Assembly (NCBI GenBank): GCA_040954595.2
Contig: CM082580.2
Coordinates: forward strand, 12,896,001-12,960,000
Length of the DNA stretch: 64,000 nt
Direction: 5' to 3'
Source of the DNA: Balanoglossus misakiensis
Lineage: Eukaryota > Hemichordata
Position numbers and translations under genes: made by a program
The notes under the pieces: generated by a model
The model's input: only the letters and a program-made list of their open reading frames with translations
What the model was told of the DNA's origin: nothing
Databases searched by the model: none
Shown here: piece after piece, positions 47,301 to 60,400 of the stretch
Numbering within the stretch: the first letter of the stretch is position 1
Layout of the letters: the number at the start of each line of letters is the position of its first letter

Positions 47301-48180
47301 ATTATTGTTCAATAGGATATAGGCCAATTGGGGGAGGGGGTGTCTTTAACCTTTCCAATGGAACATTACAATGGCTGATTGATTTTATGTCTGGCTGTAT
47401 AAAAATCACATGTAATTTTATAGGATCAAACCCATTTTCTGGTCTTTGAAGAGCATTTTATTACATTATTCTAATTTTTATGTGAAATGTATTCAGGCTT
47501 CATCTTCCAAGGGAAAACTCCTTCAGCTGATTTTGTCATAGAAAATTCTCGTCTCTATGATAGCACACTCACAAGGCCTATGAATCCTGAATGATTTTAA
47601 GTTATTCAAATATTCGGCGACTTTTTTAGACATTATTCCATATGGAGCCGAATGGTAAAATATGCATTTTTTAATAATAGAAGCTTAGCTGAGAGAAATG
47701 GCATCATTCAAATTATCCAATAATGGCAATAAATTGATTGACTGACGGTCATGGTCACACTCGTATGGATTGGATACGAACACCTGAGAAATCATGATTT
47801 TCCTCATCACAACAAATTGGTTATCCGACATAATTCGCTTATTTTCCTCCAAAATTTGCTTACGTGTATGAAATAAACAAAGTCATAATCACACAGGTAA
47901 CAATGAATATTGATATCCTACATAATCATCTTGACCTGTGGTACGTGACGTTGGTGAGGACATTGTTGTGTGACGAAATTATCACGTCACAGCTGTGTGG
48001 TGTAGGTAAAAGCGATCGGCTAGATCATTTCATTTTTGCACGGTTTCCACGTAGTCTTAGACTGAGACTAGCAAGTTGCAGAGGATATATGTGATTGTAT
48101 ATTTCAAAACATGTAAATTACAATAAAATTACAGACCTGGGTTGGTGTGATGATGTTTGATCTCGTCTCCAATGGGCCAT
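41317..48180 (-). CDS. TLK: Tousled-like serine/threonine kinase
   Basis: Eighteen coding exons: 48180-48137, 46954-46774, 46653-46584, 46375-46341, 46015-45944, 45684-45592, 45383-45291, 45057-44947, 44748-44612, 44431-44203, 43958-43779, 43583-43492, 43289-43200, 42710-42541, 42176-42035, 41888-41777, 41651-41544, 41445-41317. They join in frame to 695 aa, a little shorter than vertebrate TLK1/2. The N-terminal part has the TLK landmark [18 protein letters not shown], then [15 protein letters not shown] and GKKISEYFK, followed by coiled coils used for dimerisation. The kinase domain (from about residue 395) shows [15 protein letters not shown] (ATP lysine), the family's HYDLKPGN catalytic loop, [10 protein letters not shown] and AGTYWYLPPECF. 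TLKs phosphorylate the histone chaperone ASF1 and act in nuclear chromatin assembly. The ATG at 48180 is spliced to the conserved exon at 46954, whose own ATG (MEELRN) is an alternative start. Confidence 0.95.
43384..43480. mobile_element. MITE copy 1 in a TLK intron
   Basis: Begins TTTTAACCCTTTCACCCCC and ends GGTGAATGGGTTAAAA, imperfect terminal inverted repeats; the interior includes AAACAATAGATTTGGACT. Related to the copies at 44076 and 45831. Confidence 0.6.
44076..44170. mobile_element. MITE copy 2 in a TLK intron
   Basis: TTAACTCTACCACCCCCA at the left and GTGGAAAGGGTTAAA at the right, with AAACAATGGGTTTGGACT inside. It aligns with copy 1 along its whole length. Confidence 0.6.
45831..45923. 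mobile_element. MITE copy 3 in a TLK intron (diverged)
   Basis: GTAACCCCTTTTACTTCTATAG at the left and GGGGGTAAAAGGGCTAC at the right form the same kind of terminal inverted repeat, of similar total length; the interior is much less similar to copies 1 and 2. Confidence 0.45.
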
Positions 48181-49684
48181 ACTCCGGCGTAAATATGACC
48201 CAAATCAGACGCGATTGCTGCGAAAACGGTTGCATTTGCTACAATATTTCAGTCTTTTTATGACGCCACCGCATCTAAAATAACAGCTGAGTTGTACATA
48301 CGATGTTGGGCTTTCCAAGATGGCGCTTTGGTGTCATGCCCCAGTCTGCCAACACTCACAACATTCAGCGCATAGCTGTACTTGAGTTTACAATAGCTCT
48401 GTACTAGGTGTGAGAATGGCCGATTTCGGCACCACTGAATTCGCCTTAAAATCCACACGTATCTTTAGATAAAGTCTCTGGAGAACATATATTCTTACCT
48501 GCAAGGATTTTCTCTGAATTCATTTGTTTTTTTCACCCTTGTGTGATTATCACAAATCACCTAGCTTAGTGACGTCATTGTCGGAACATGTCGTTCATTC
48601 GGATATTTCCGGAGGTAAACTTCAGTCGAAAGTGGGTTAAATTCAGCACATGGCCGAAAAAATAGGATTCCGTCCAAATTTGCAGCAGCTTTGTTTTAAG
48701 TAATACGCTATCAGCCACTTAGAATAATTTGGGTGGAGTTAAAGAAATTTAATTTATATTAATTCGTTTTCGGAATTGTATGCCCACCATGTCAAAATTT
48801 ATCCGACATTTCTTTTTAAATTATATATTCTTTATTCTGTATATGTTCACATATATGATAATGAGATACAGTTCAATTTTATTCTAAATGCGATATTGAA
48901 CTTGATTCTATCGAAGTACCCTTCGGGTGTATTCGCTAATGTTCGGATGAGGCAATTCCTTGAGTGTAGCTAAAAATAACAGCCAATCATCTTGAAGGGT
49001 ATCGTTGCCGACATGGAGGCCGGGAATTTCCCCGTTTTACTTCCGGGATAGTCCGTATCTACCCTCGATGACGTACGTATGACTGCTAAAATCTGGTAAG
49101 TTTACATGTAAAGCGAAAGCTGAAATTGGCAAACGTGAAACCAAATGATCGATCACTACATAGCATAACGAATGAAACTTTAACAGCGCGTTAAAACAAC
49201 ACATCCGAAATCCCCAATAGTGATACTGCAGCTAGCTCTGTGTTGCACTGTTGTGTTGTCGTGTTGGTTTCCGGGGTTGGTTTTGCTCAGGCTCACTCAT
49301 CAACTGCATCTATTATGATACACATACACATAGATTCATTGACAGAGACAGAGATAGAGCACAAAAACAAAGGCTATATTTTTGAAGTGCACTAATTGAC
49401 AATAATACTGTATTCTATTTATAAACATGATTTTTTGCAGGGAGTTTGACAACAGCCCGCAAATTCAAGATATTATCAGCCTCAAATTGGTTTACAAGGG
49501 GGAAAACAGGCAAACATCTCACACAGAAAGTAAAACAACAGAAAGACTGAAGAATAATCAGTCAAGTAGACAGACTCGAAAGTGATGTGTACATTGCACT
49601 GAACAGGACTTCTAAGAGCTGAGTGTGGAGGTAGCAAAAGCGGACTGTATTGACAAATATTTCTGCAGACTAAAAGGCAGCGTA
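48181..49684. promoter_or_regulatory. Divergent TLK / PARP promoter region
   Basis: The two genes are head to head with 1.5 kb between start codons. On the PARP side a non-coding first exon probably ends at the GTAAGT donor at 49096 and is joined to the acceptor at 49440, leaving 5' UTR from 49441 to 49684. In-frame upstream sequence is closed by a TAA at 49613. Confidence 0.55.
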
Positions 49685-52600
49685 ATGGATGGTGCCAATA
49701 ATAAGGAAGACATATATGGGGCACCAACGGGTTGGACCACAACCTGGGTGAGTGAGGGAATTGGATCAGCGTCTACTGTGACTGACAATGCTGAGGGCTC
49801 AGAGGAAGAACAAGATAAGGATAAGACACACCAAAGCACTGATGAAAAGGTTGCCATGGAAGAAGATGTACCGGCAGCGGTGGTACAAAGCGGAGAAAAC
49901 GTCGGCGAAACATCTAAGATCGAAGACCAGTCAAGTTTTGGGGGATCACCGGCTTCACTGAACAGCCTGGATGCGGAGAGAAGACCCAAACCGACCGCGA
50001 GGCAAGAAGAGAGGACCGAAGAGGTGCCCCCTTTGCAGCCTCTTCAAAGCGAAGAGGAGGATGGTTGCCCCAGCAACTGGGCCACGGATGGCTGGTCAGG
50101 TCCAGATGGGTTCTACTTGATTAAACTGAGAACGCATGTAATTGACTATCGAAGCATTATTGCAGAGTTTGCGAAACAAGTTGAGGACTACAGCATTGTT
50201 CAGATTGAACGATTAGAGAACAGAGATTTGTGGGACAAATATCTGTTTGAAAAGACGAGGATGCTGAGAAGTAGACCTCCAGGTAAGGCCAGGGATAAAG
50301 TTGATAGTTATGTTCAAGTGAGTACTTGCTAATAAACATGAATGCAATATTGATTACTAGCTAATCTAAACTATAAGGCATGCAAATTCATAAGTAGTAA
50401 ATAATGACTGACAAAATGAACTAATAGTCAATTTTCTCTGTCACCAGGTGCAGACTTGAATGAGTGCTACCTATATCATGGTACGACTGTAGAGAAAGAA
50501 ATCATCGCTTCAGAGGGCCTAGATATGCGGAAAGGCAAGATTGGCTTTTTTGGCAGAGGAATATACCTAAGGTATACAAACATTCTGACAGACAAGCTCA
50601 AATCTCTTACAAGGGTCAAGATCAGATGACATATTTTCCCACTCAAACGATTCATTGTCTTTTTGACATCGTATCATTGTTGTTGGCAAGAATATGAAAC
50701 TCTTGTTGAGAATGATCCATTTAATATCCATAGATGAGCTAAGAATATATTACTGATTCTAATTTGATGTTAATATTGTGGACCATGCTTGGATATGCCA
50801 TAATGCATGAAAATGGAAACATGGTGCCATTGATGCTATTTTTTGTTCATGTTGCAGTGATAACATCAACAAATGTCTGCAGTACACATCCAAACGGACA
50901 GAAAAATCTAATTTGCCATACATACTCAAGTGCCGTGTCTTGCTTGGCGACTCCAAGGTAGGCTACAACAAGAAATTCTTTTCAGTCAAAACTTAGTCGT
51001 TTAATCTGATTATGTTCATCTATTATAAGATTAAATTCCCTATGTTTCCTTTGTAGGTCTACGAAAACAAACAGACAAACAAAGACTTGGTAAGAGAACC
51101 AATACGAGAGAATCCCAAACCAGGAGAATCCAAATATTACGATTCAGTCAAGGTAAAAGCTGATTAAAGAGTTTTATAAGATACATGTATGTAGTGGCAG
51201 GTACAGGTATGTTAATATGCTGGCATATAAAAAGGAAATATCCACTGCAAGAGTTTATTTTCCCACTGATTGCAAATTTGCTCTTCTTTTACCAGGGTAA
51301 TGTCCTTGGACATGATGAATACGTTGTCTACCACAACGTCCGGGTGATGCCGGAGTACATTGTCACCTACAGAGAAAAGTCAGCCCAGCCATCTCCGGGT
51401 AATTCCATCAAGCTCAATACGGGGTTGTCGCGCCCAAAAAGCAAACCTCCGCCCCCTACCAGCAATGTGGAGTCTTCAAATACAACAGCGCCGGCACTGC
51501 AAAAGCCACAAAGCTCACTCACTGGGAATGCAGAAAGTACTCAATCACGGAAGCCAGCTGCAGTATCACAAGTTGATCATGGACGTCAAAGACAGACTGT
51601 GGCCGGGGCCAGCACTCAGCATGATGAGGACAGCAGGTGGAGGGCTGTCAGCAGCAGTGCCTCGCCATGGCGGGTTGGCATGGCGACTGAGCCGCAGGAC
51701 ACTGGGAAGGAACAGTTATCTAATGAATTTGCACAGAGTATCAAAACAGATACAAGAGCAGCCGGGGCTTCGTCGTGGCGTGGTAAGACCGAAGAGGTGT
51801 CGCAAGAGGTGTGGACGACTCAGAAAGAGGAGATTTCCAACGAATTAAAGGAGAACATTGAAGCAGATGCTGCATGGCGTGGCAACCCAGATGAATTGTC
51901 ACAAGAAGTGTCGCAAGGGGAGTACTCAGAAGAGCTCAGAATGAACGAACAGGCTGTGGCTGAGATGGAACAGGAGAAAGACAGGTCCGAGGTGGCGGTG
52001 AAGGGCCAACTACTGTCGTGGGGGCCTCAGAATCCTGAGCAACATGACAAAAAGCTGGAGGCCGTTAGAACCAAACTCCAGAAGAAACACAGAAGATTCA
52101 AAGATTATAAGAAGCCCCCTCCGGAAAGCCAGGCTGCCAGTGATGCAGCCAAATCTCACGATGAACAAATCGAAGAAATTAGGCAAATCATGAAAGATAA
52201 AAACAAGAAAGATAATCAGGCAGCCACAACACCCAAACCTACGGTACGAATAGATATTGGAGAACTGTACATTGTTAAGATATCTTGTTAAATCACACAC
52301 GTTTGGGTCATTATAATGGAATTTGTACAGTATTACCAAAGTCTGATTGAAACCAGGTATTTGAGTGATATCATATTTTATAGTTCCCCCATTGAATCTT
52401 GTTCTTTTCTGTAGGGAGCCGATGTCCAGAAAGATTCCGGCGATGATGGACAGGCTGTCAGGGACTCCACAAAAGTGGCAGATAAGCAGGCCTTGCAGAT
52501 CAGGGAGTATTTGAAGCAACAGCACAAGACACTTCAACTTCGCCGTGCTGACGAAGAGTCAATTGGCAAGGTAATGCTTTGGAGTGTTTATGTTGAAGGC

Positions 52601-53052
52601 GTGAATCTTATATGGCACATTTTGTACAAATGAGTTGGGCAAATGTAAAACGACAGCCAGACTGAAAACCTGGACCCCATGACAACTTTTTGTAGCTCTC
52701 TCCACATTAGCCATTCACTCTTTCACATTTTGAATTACTGCAGTGTCTCTCACAGTTGTGTTATCTGTCACATTTCCAATCCTAGGTTGAAAGCCTCCTG
52801 GTCGCCTACTACCAGACGTATGGATCTATTGACGCACCTGGCATCGATCCATCAGCTATACCATCACTCCCTCTGATAGATACCACTGACACACAGGGAG
52901 GGTTGGATGAACAGAAGCAAGATGACCCTCAGCAAGGTAAAGGTGGAATGTTACACTTAGCCCCTACAAGTGCATAATATTTGGTCTAATAAATTGTGAT
53001 CCAATAAACCTGTCCAGATAAGGGATTTTTGTCTTTAGATACACACAACTAA

Positions 53053-53090
<38 letters not shown>

Positions 53091-53334
53091 AGATACAGGT
53101 TTACTTGCACGAGGGCAACTTTCCGGGTCAGAGTTGAACCAGTCCAATAACAACACAATCACAGGACAGAAAGCTGGTGTAGTCGTAGAGGAAGACCCAG
53201 TCAATCAGGTCATGAACGTCTTAGTGGTGCAGTTCAAAGAGTGCACCGGTGTGACAGATGATGCCATTGCAGTGTCTTATATCAAGAAAGCTGATATGGA
53301 CATCAGCGAGGCAATCCTGAGATACCTTAGTTAA
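49685..53334 (+). CDS. PARP-family ADP-ribosyltransferase with C-terminal UBA-like domain
   Basis: CDS 49685-50282, 50448-50571, 50858-50957, 51057-51152, 51296-52243, 52415-52570, 52786-52936, 53093-53334; 804 aa in frame. The ATG at 49685 is the first after an in-frame stop. An acidic disordered N-terminus leads into a catalytic domain starting near residue 168 (IERLENRDLWDKY), with YLYHGTT (H, near 209), GRGIYLS (Y, near 238) and HDEYVVY (E, near 314), then MPEYIVTY. That is the full H-Y-E triad of poly-ADP-ribosylating PARPs, in a tankyrase-like context. After it comes a low-complexity region with three W-R/GK repeats (SPWRVGM, SSWRGKTEEVSQEV, AAWRGNPDELSQEV), a helical segment, and a final ~45-residue UBA-like fold (FKECTGVTDDAIAVSYIKKA, ISEAILRYL) that could bind ubiquitin. 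The exact PARP subfamily is unclear. Confidence 0.88.
53059..53087. repeat. (TC)n tract at the 3' splice site of the last PARP intron
   Basis: A pure TC dinucleotide run immediately upstream of the CACTCAG acceptor at 53092; it doubles as the polypyrimidine tract. Confidence 0.85.
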
Positions 53335-54504
53335 AAAAGATAATCGCAATCAAGAACGAAACCAGGTGGTCTGCTAAATGTTTCCTTTGTCATCCAATAT
53401 AGATTAGTTTGATGTTTAAAATGAAAATAAGATTTTATGCCTCTTTTAAATTTTTTGATATCAGACTCTTGAGAAATATATACTTCAGCATGGGGGATAC
53501 AATGTTTGATAAAAGTGCCAGTATAATGAACCATGAACCAACCAACAATCAAGTTGTTAAAATGATCCACTGGCACAGTGGCTACAAGGTAGCAGTCACT
53601 GCATATGTGCGTCTTTTATGTAATGTGATTCTCGTGTTTTTGAAGAGAATGAAAAAGTTTGATGTAATTTGTAATCTGATTACTTTGCTCAGCTTTACGT
53701 GTGCAGCAACTCTGTGTGTGTTGAAACCCTTGACTAGACATGCTTTGGCTTTTTAACCCTTTACATGCTGACCTCCATGTGACCTATGATGTCATTCACG
53801 AGGTCACATAATCTTGAATTGTGGGAATTGTGCTTTATGACCTTTCAGAAAAAAACAACCCAACAGGAATTTGAGATGAAAGGAAACTGATTCTGGAGGG
53901 GATGGGGCTGATAATTCCAAATGAACCGCAGTACATGTAGCTATGATTGGGTCAAAGTCCAAGGTGAATGCAGTTCAGACCAGTGATTCATTGGATGACA
54001 TTGACTGTACACTTCTCACAGAAAGAAACAATGTAATTTGTTTAAATGACCAGTGTGAAATGTTTACATTTAGTCAAGTGATTATCTATGCCTAACTACT
54101 GAATAACTGTTGCCGTTTAAATATGCTGTCAGAAAATTGTTATCAGTTTGTATTCAACATGATCCCATTATACCAAATAAGGGCACATGGTGACCAGAAG
54201 ATAATGAATAAACAATTGTCTCAATGTAATAAATATGTGGTCTCTCAGCGTCTCATTTCCCAACCCCCCTTGTTGCTGCCCTCATGTGCGGTTAACATAT
54301 GTTACATTTCTTAATTTAAAAATATGTTTATTAGGTTAAAATGACTTCAAAATAACACCTTTTTTGGTGACCCTATCAAAACCATGGCATTAAAATATGT
54401 TTGAATACAGAGATAAACTGCTTGACACGGATGTTTGACCAGTAAATGAAAACCTGTAAGAAACTGAAATAAATAGTAGATTCTAACACAGATTTCAGTT
54501 TATG
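53335..54504. other. Convergent 3' UTRs of PARP and METTL2
   Basis: Tail-to-tail interval of 1.2 kb. AATAAA on the plus strand at 54207-54212 is a candidate PARP signal, and AATAAA on the minus strand at 54327-54332 is a candidate METTL2 signal 173 bases past its stop. A TTTTAACCCTTTACATG segment at 53752 resembles one end of the TLK-intron MITE but has no matching right end. Confidence 0.5.
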
Positions 54505-56726
54505 CTATGATGTAAGCGGTTTCCTAAATTTGCACTGTATCCAGACGCGATACATAGTGAGCTGACGGCCACGGTTGACTTGCAATCTTCTGTCAATTGA
54601 ATTCTGTTCTTCTACTAACCCAGCTGAAGTAAATATCTTCCCAAGTTCATCTGGATATTGGAAAACATCAAGGAAAGAAAACAGACATTGTGAATTATTT
54701 TTTGACTGATTTCAAAGTTGCATATTCAATCCTATATGAGAGAGTATGTGAAGTTCTCACCTTGTGTGAAGAAATAAACTCGGGTTCCATCTCCTCGGAC
54801 ATAAAAATTGTCAGACAAACACCGACCTGGGGAAAAGAAAATAAGAACCTTTTACTGCTTTACAAGCTATAAATTAGTATGAAGTAAATTTATACCTCAA
54901 TGACATTAATTTGATATGTACTCAGTCTTAACACATGCCACACAGGGCAAAAATGAGAGGGGGATATTACCTTTTTTAAATCTAAGCTGTGCCATGTCAT
55001 ATCGCCCGTAATCCCGAAACAACAACAGCCCACCAGGTTTGAGGTGACGACTCAGTCTATCAATAGCAGTCTGCATTCTAAAAAGAATTTAAGAAGACCG
55101 ATGCAAAGTGTAAGTTAAACTGAATACTAAGCACAAAGTGATGTAGTTTCTGAATGCATCAAGTGCTTGGAACAGGGACTATTAAACACGAATGTGAAAT
55201 GGAAATTTGCTTACTTGTCTGGATGAATGGCTGAGAGTACAAATATCATGACCACGATGTCAAGGCTGTTTTCTGGAAAGGGAAGCTCTGCATCACTGTC
55301 GACAACGTCCAAGACAAAAGCATGACATCGATTGGAGTCGTAGTCTGCATGACTCTGTGTGAGAATATACAAGAAAGTTGGGAGTTTATATCTTCTGTCT
55401 TGACTGAAAAATTCAACTTTGACTCCATTTTTTCCCAACATTGCTTACCTTGACAAGGTCTATTGCAGTACTGGAGAAATCACAGCAATAAACAAACAAT
55501 TCCGGATCACTGCAAAAAAAATTGAAAAATGCGCTTTATAATAATATTTTGTATATTTTCATATTAATGTGGACGGAGTGTGTCCCTCTCTTCTGCCACC
55601 AGAGGGCACCATCCACGGTAGAACCTTTGATCTAAACAGTAACAGAGGCAACTGTAAAAACATAATACATACACTTCATCTGAAGTGTGTGATAGACTTA
55701 CTTATTGGTTTGGAGTATCGGGAAAACGGTATTTCCAACACCACATCCCACTTCCAATATCCTTGTTTTTGCACTAGCTCCCGGAAAGTGCCTTTGGACA
55801 CAGTCTTCCCTGGCATTCTGGCCAGTGGATGAATTGTTGGAGAGATCACTGTCCTGGCCTGGTATACATTCACTTTGGTCATTTTTGGAACATTCTGATT
55901 TGGTATCTGGGGCTAGCTCGGGAAACTCGGTGAAAAGCCAGTGTCTGTCTTTGAAGAATCTATTTTGATGCTGTGTGTAGAAATCATCCCAACATTGGTC
56001 TGCACTTGACTCATATTTCTCTGTGAAAAAGATACCATTACAGTGGGTTAGAAACTTTTGTGACATATGTTTATATTATGACCAGTCAGGATTATTTAAA
56101 CTCTGAAACAAAATTCACGTTTGGAGTTTGCACATTGCATTCCGAGCACAAAATGCCAATGTATAAACCACTGTAAAGTTTTCACAATCCCTCTGCTGTG
56201 TAATGCTGTTATTATAACTTCCAATTCCATAGACTGCAGAAGTGAACTTCTACTGTCTATGGATAGATAAACCATGGGACCATGGACAAACATTACCTCT
56301 CTGTGCTTCTTCAACAAAACATTCTGAGTTTGCATCAACTTTTTCTCTGGCTGCCTTTTCTTGCTCTTCATCCCACTGGACATTGTCCCTTTAAAAATAT
56401 ATATAAGAATTCAATGAATATTATATCTTAACTCTTAGGTTTTTGAATGTGAAATTGACAATATTCCCTGGCACTACATGATTTTATCTAGGTTGCATCG
56501 ATGAGCTGCTGAATATGAATGTGTGATTGAAACACTGTGGCCAGTGCCATGTATGTGGGTACATGTAGAGAATGTGTACGTGTAACACTTACCAAGCATT
56601 GTGTTCAAAGACTTTACTTGGATCTTTCAGATATCTTGATCCAAACTGTGGTCTTTTCAACGCTTCGTTACCCTCAGCCTGGTGTCCCTTGTTTGACAAA
56701 TCTTCCCCTTCCATCTCCGAAGCCAT
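54505..56726 (-). CDS. METTL2: METTL2-type tRNA N3-methylcytidine methyltransferase
   Basis: Eight coding exons: 56726-56593, 56388-56297, 56020-55702, 55509-55449, 55354-55215, 55077-54971, 54826-54761, 54650-54505; in-frame total 354 aa, near the animal METTL2 size. Landmarks in order: [21 protein letters not shown] and DNVQWDEEQ at the N-terminus, [15 protein letters not shown], the SAM-binding motif [10 protein letters not shown] near residue 160, [51 protein letters not shown], and [14 protein letters not shown]; it ends [18 protein letters not shown]. This class methylates C32 of the anticodon loop of certain tRNAs, using S-adenosylmethionine. A Ser/Asp-rich insert of about 40 residues separates the FPEL block from the SAM motif. 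Confidence 0.95.
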
Positions 56727-57406
56727 GCCTGATCCTTCGGCTGAGTGTGATTCCCTGTCTCCTTTCTAACGCTGTTGGCGCTACAGGACAGACTAAACAA
56801 ATTCCAAACAAACGAATATGCAAATTTAGTAGGGGATTCCCCTTTCTATTTTTAGTAACAGTCGTACATCCTGCTTGGTCAAGAAGCGAAGCCGAACTAA
56901 AGATCTCCCGGAATTTCTTACATATGATGATTTTTATTCCAAATATTGGTACGTTTTTACAATATTATCTCTACCAGCTTTATTAGACTACCCGTATTTT
57001 CACAGAAAAGGGCTGACTTTTGATCTGAGAATCTATAAAACCACATTGTGGACCGAGGTCTCCCCTCAGCCTCTAGACCAACTGCACTGTGTACAATGTC
57101 AGTCGATCACCATGCCAGTGGATGACCAACGTGAGTGACAGGAATTATTATTGTACGACGAGCCCTGTATCTTCTTAAAATACAGGATGGGTGATATAAT
57201 AATATTCTTAATGCTATGTTTCTCAGTCGAGTTTAGCTGGAGTGGACAACGCGCAATCAGGTCAATGGGGTCAGTGCTGGGAATTACCCTAGCTGTGTAT
57301 CACACCAAACATGATCATTCGATATTTACATCCCAAACGGCTAAGGCTTGTACATTTTTATCATTACAGAAACTTTTATAGCGAATAAGGAAGTGTTCTG
57401 AAAAAA
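56727..57406. promoter_or_regulatory. Divergent METTL2 / death-domain gene promoter region
   Basis: The two genes are head to head with 680 bases between start codons. No clear TATA box near either start; open frames here have no recognisable product. Confidence 0.45.
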
Positions 57407-60400
57407 ATGACAGACTTTAGCGACTTTGGAATTGGTGAGTACTCCGCCAATCTACAAAATGTGCCAATCTTTTCTGGACACATATCTGAAAAAGTGGCTT
57501 GCTCATCTGTGACCTTGCCTTGATTTTTCCATGTTGTCATCCATGCATACACCCTTATTATTTGGTGTGTAAACTGTATGCATCATCATACAAACACCAA
57601 ACATTAAGGCTTAGGATGTATACATCGTTTGTTACTATGTTGTTGTTGATATAGTTTTGCTTTATGTGACCTCTGTACGATATTACACTGCTTTTTCATG
57701 GCCAGGGAAAGTGCACACTTTTATTTTGAAAGAATGATCACTATGTATTAAGATGGCATATGCTTCTGTACCCATGGCCACTGTAATGCAGTGATGCCCT
57801 TCTAAATTCTCATATGGCTGCACCACTTTCTGATTTAACAGCAGAGAGAATTGCTGGAGATGGAGATTGGAAAGGTGACTCCGACAAGTCATTCCTTGAC
57901 CCACAGTTGAAAAAGGGTGGCACCAACACTTATCCCAATGATCTGATCCTCAACAAATCGCCAGGGAACAGCTTCCGGAGCAGACATGTAATCGGTCAGT
58001 GTATAAGCATTGTTATATTTCATAATCGACATATATCAACAAGAAAAGGTTGTACATGTACTCAGTGTACCTAAAAACTCACACCACATATGGTGTAGTT
58101 TGTAGATGTTGCAAGTTGTGGAAAGTCCCATTTAGCCAATTTATGCTTTCTTGATATGGATAAAACCCAATCTCATCATTTGATAAGGTCTCAGTTTCAT
58201 GAATGCCCTTACACCCTTTAACCATTTAAATGGGGTCATTTTAACAATATCACTGCTTGCTGACTAATGTCAATGACATGAAGTTTTCCTTCTCTAATTT
58301 CTGACATCATCAAGTAGATCCACTAAGCGAGCAAGAAATGGAGGTCAGCCTGACAGAACTTGGTGCCAAGCTGACTACAGCAGAGACACTGCAGCGCTTG
58401 TTCCAGGCAATTCTCTGTGCCACAGGTAAGTCATTGGTTTCTGATATCTGATTCATTTTTCTCTTCAACATACTTCTTGCAGCTGGACATCTGATAAGGG
58501 TCTTTCAGAACAGTCAGGACTTCAGTGAATGTGTCACTTTGTGATTTCCCAGAAATCTGAGAAAAATTCTGTACTTTGTACATGTACATTTTACTTCCTC
58601 TTTGACAAATGAAGTAACCTTCCAACAGAGAAGTCATTCAGATTTGACGTTTTGAACTTACAGGTCACCAAGGTCGTGTGCACATCACTGGGGGAAGTTA
58701 CAGTGGTTCAGTCACATTGGTTATTCCCAACACAGCAGTTGACACATTAAAACAAGTCTTGACAAGTCAGCTGGCTTGTTTGCTGAATGAAGTTGGTGTG
58801 TCTTGTATAAAAATAGGGAAATACACGCACAGAACAACAAAATTGAAATACATCACTAGAGGTAAGTGTGGTGTTTCCCAATCTCCATACACATAGGAAG
58901 TTTTAACATATAGGGAATTTCATTGAGTTGTGCCTGTGTTAAGTTGACTGGCAGGGAAGGAGCTAAGAGAGCTAGGTCAATGCAGAATACAGAATCATTT
59001 TTACCTTTGTGAAGCTACATACTAGTACATTACATTATATCATGGTCAGAAATATTATGACAAAATGAAATATCACTTGATGGTCATATGAAAAGGTCAC
59101 ACTTCTTGGGGAACATTGCTATGTTTAGCTATTGTTGACGTGTGCAATAGTTTCTCTATTTCACTTCCTGTTTATTGATACATGATCACAGGAATAACCA
59201 GGCGAGATAAGCTTCCACATTGCTATTTGAGGCAGCCACAATTGACAGATGTCAAAGATGAGTCATCATTCTGCTGCAGAGTCCCAATATGCTACCCCAC
59301 CCCTCACACTCACATTGGCAAAGTGATTCACGTTGAGTTTTTTTCTTTCCACAGACTGTGAGAAACAGCGACCTTTCTGTGGCAGCTTCCACGAGGAATT
59401 AAACATCAACTTAGTGCAGACTTTGATGATTCTAATGAAACAAAAACAGAGCGTTGGAATGGAGCAGGACATCTCAACCAAAGAAATTGGAAAAGCCAGA
59501 CTTGAAGAACTCACCAAGCAAATCCAAGTGTTCGAGGAGAAGTTGACGGCCAAAGTGGAGGAAAGGAAGAGGCTCGCAGGAAGCTTGAAGACAGCAGAAG
59601 ATTTAGTAAAACAACTGAAAGAGAAGAATGAAAAACTTCAACAGAAGAACAACAAACGGTGGGAACAGATAAGATCAACGACTGAGATCAACAGGGAACT
59701 TGATGAAAAGAATGAAGAGCTTGAGGAGAAATTGAGTGAATTGAGTAAGAAATTGGAGAGTGAACTGAAAGAGAAAGAAATGCTGAAAGCTGAGTTAGAA
59801 AATAAGCAGATGAGAAATACACACAGATCTAGCAATATGTGTGGTGTGGAAGCCAAATTTGAAAATCTTCAAATTGGAGACAAAAAGCAGATAGGACAGT
59901 TGGTGAGGAAGCAAAAAAAGGCCAAGGCACCGATGATGAATAGAGGGTTTGATGTCTCTGGGTTGCCTGATGATGACCTGCAGGTTGATGGTGTGCCGTA
60001 CGACGTTGAGACATCGGCGCAAATGGAGCAGATGCCTCTGGGTGTACAGCCACATGCAGAAGAGGTAGAGATCCCAAAGAAGGATGCCAAGCGGCCACTA
60101 GAAAACACCCAGCCGGCAAATTCCGTGGAAGCCGTCGTGGCTGCGACGAGACTCGGTCAGGATGCCGGTACGTCGCGAGAGACAGGCGCGCTAAAGACGA
60201 GGACAAACGCCCAACACCCAACTGTGCAGTCTGGATATTCAGCAAGCATACAGCCCCAAGGCGGAGCCACAGAAGGATGCTCAGAAGTCAAGGGAGACAG
60301 CAATGCCAGCAAAGAGAAGGGTGCACTCGAGGAGACAGATTATCCTGGAAAGAAACCCGACATAGAATCACCAATCAATGAGCCAGGCTCTGCAATCGCT

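Noticed and set aside
52010-52537. 175-codon minus-strand open frame
   Set aside because: Antisense to PARP coding exons and crosses their introns; no recognisable protein.
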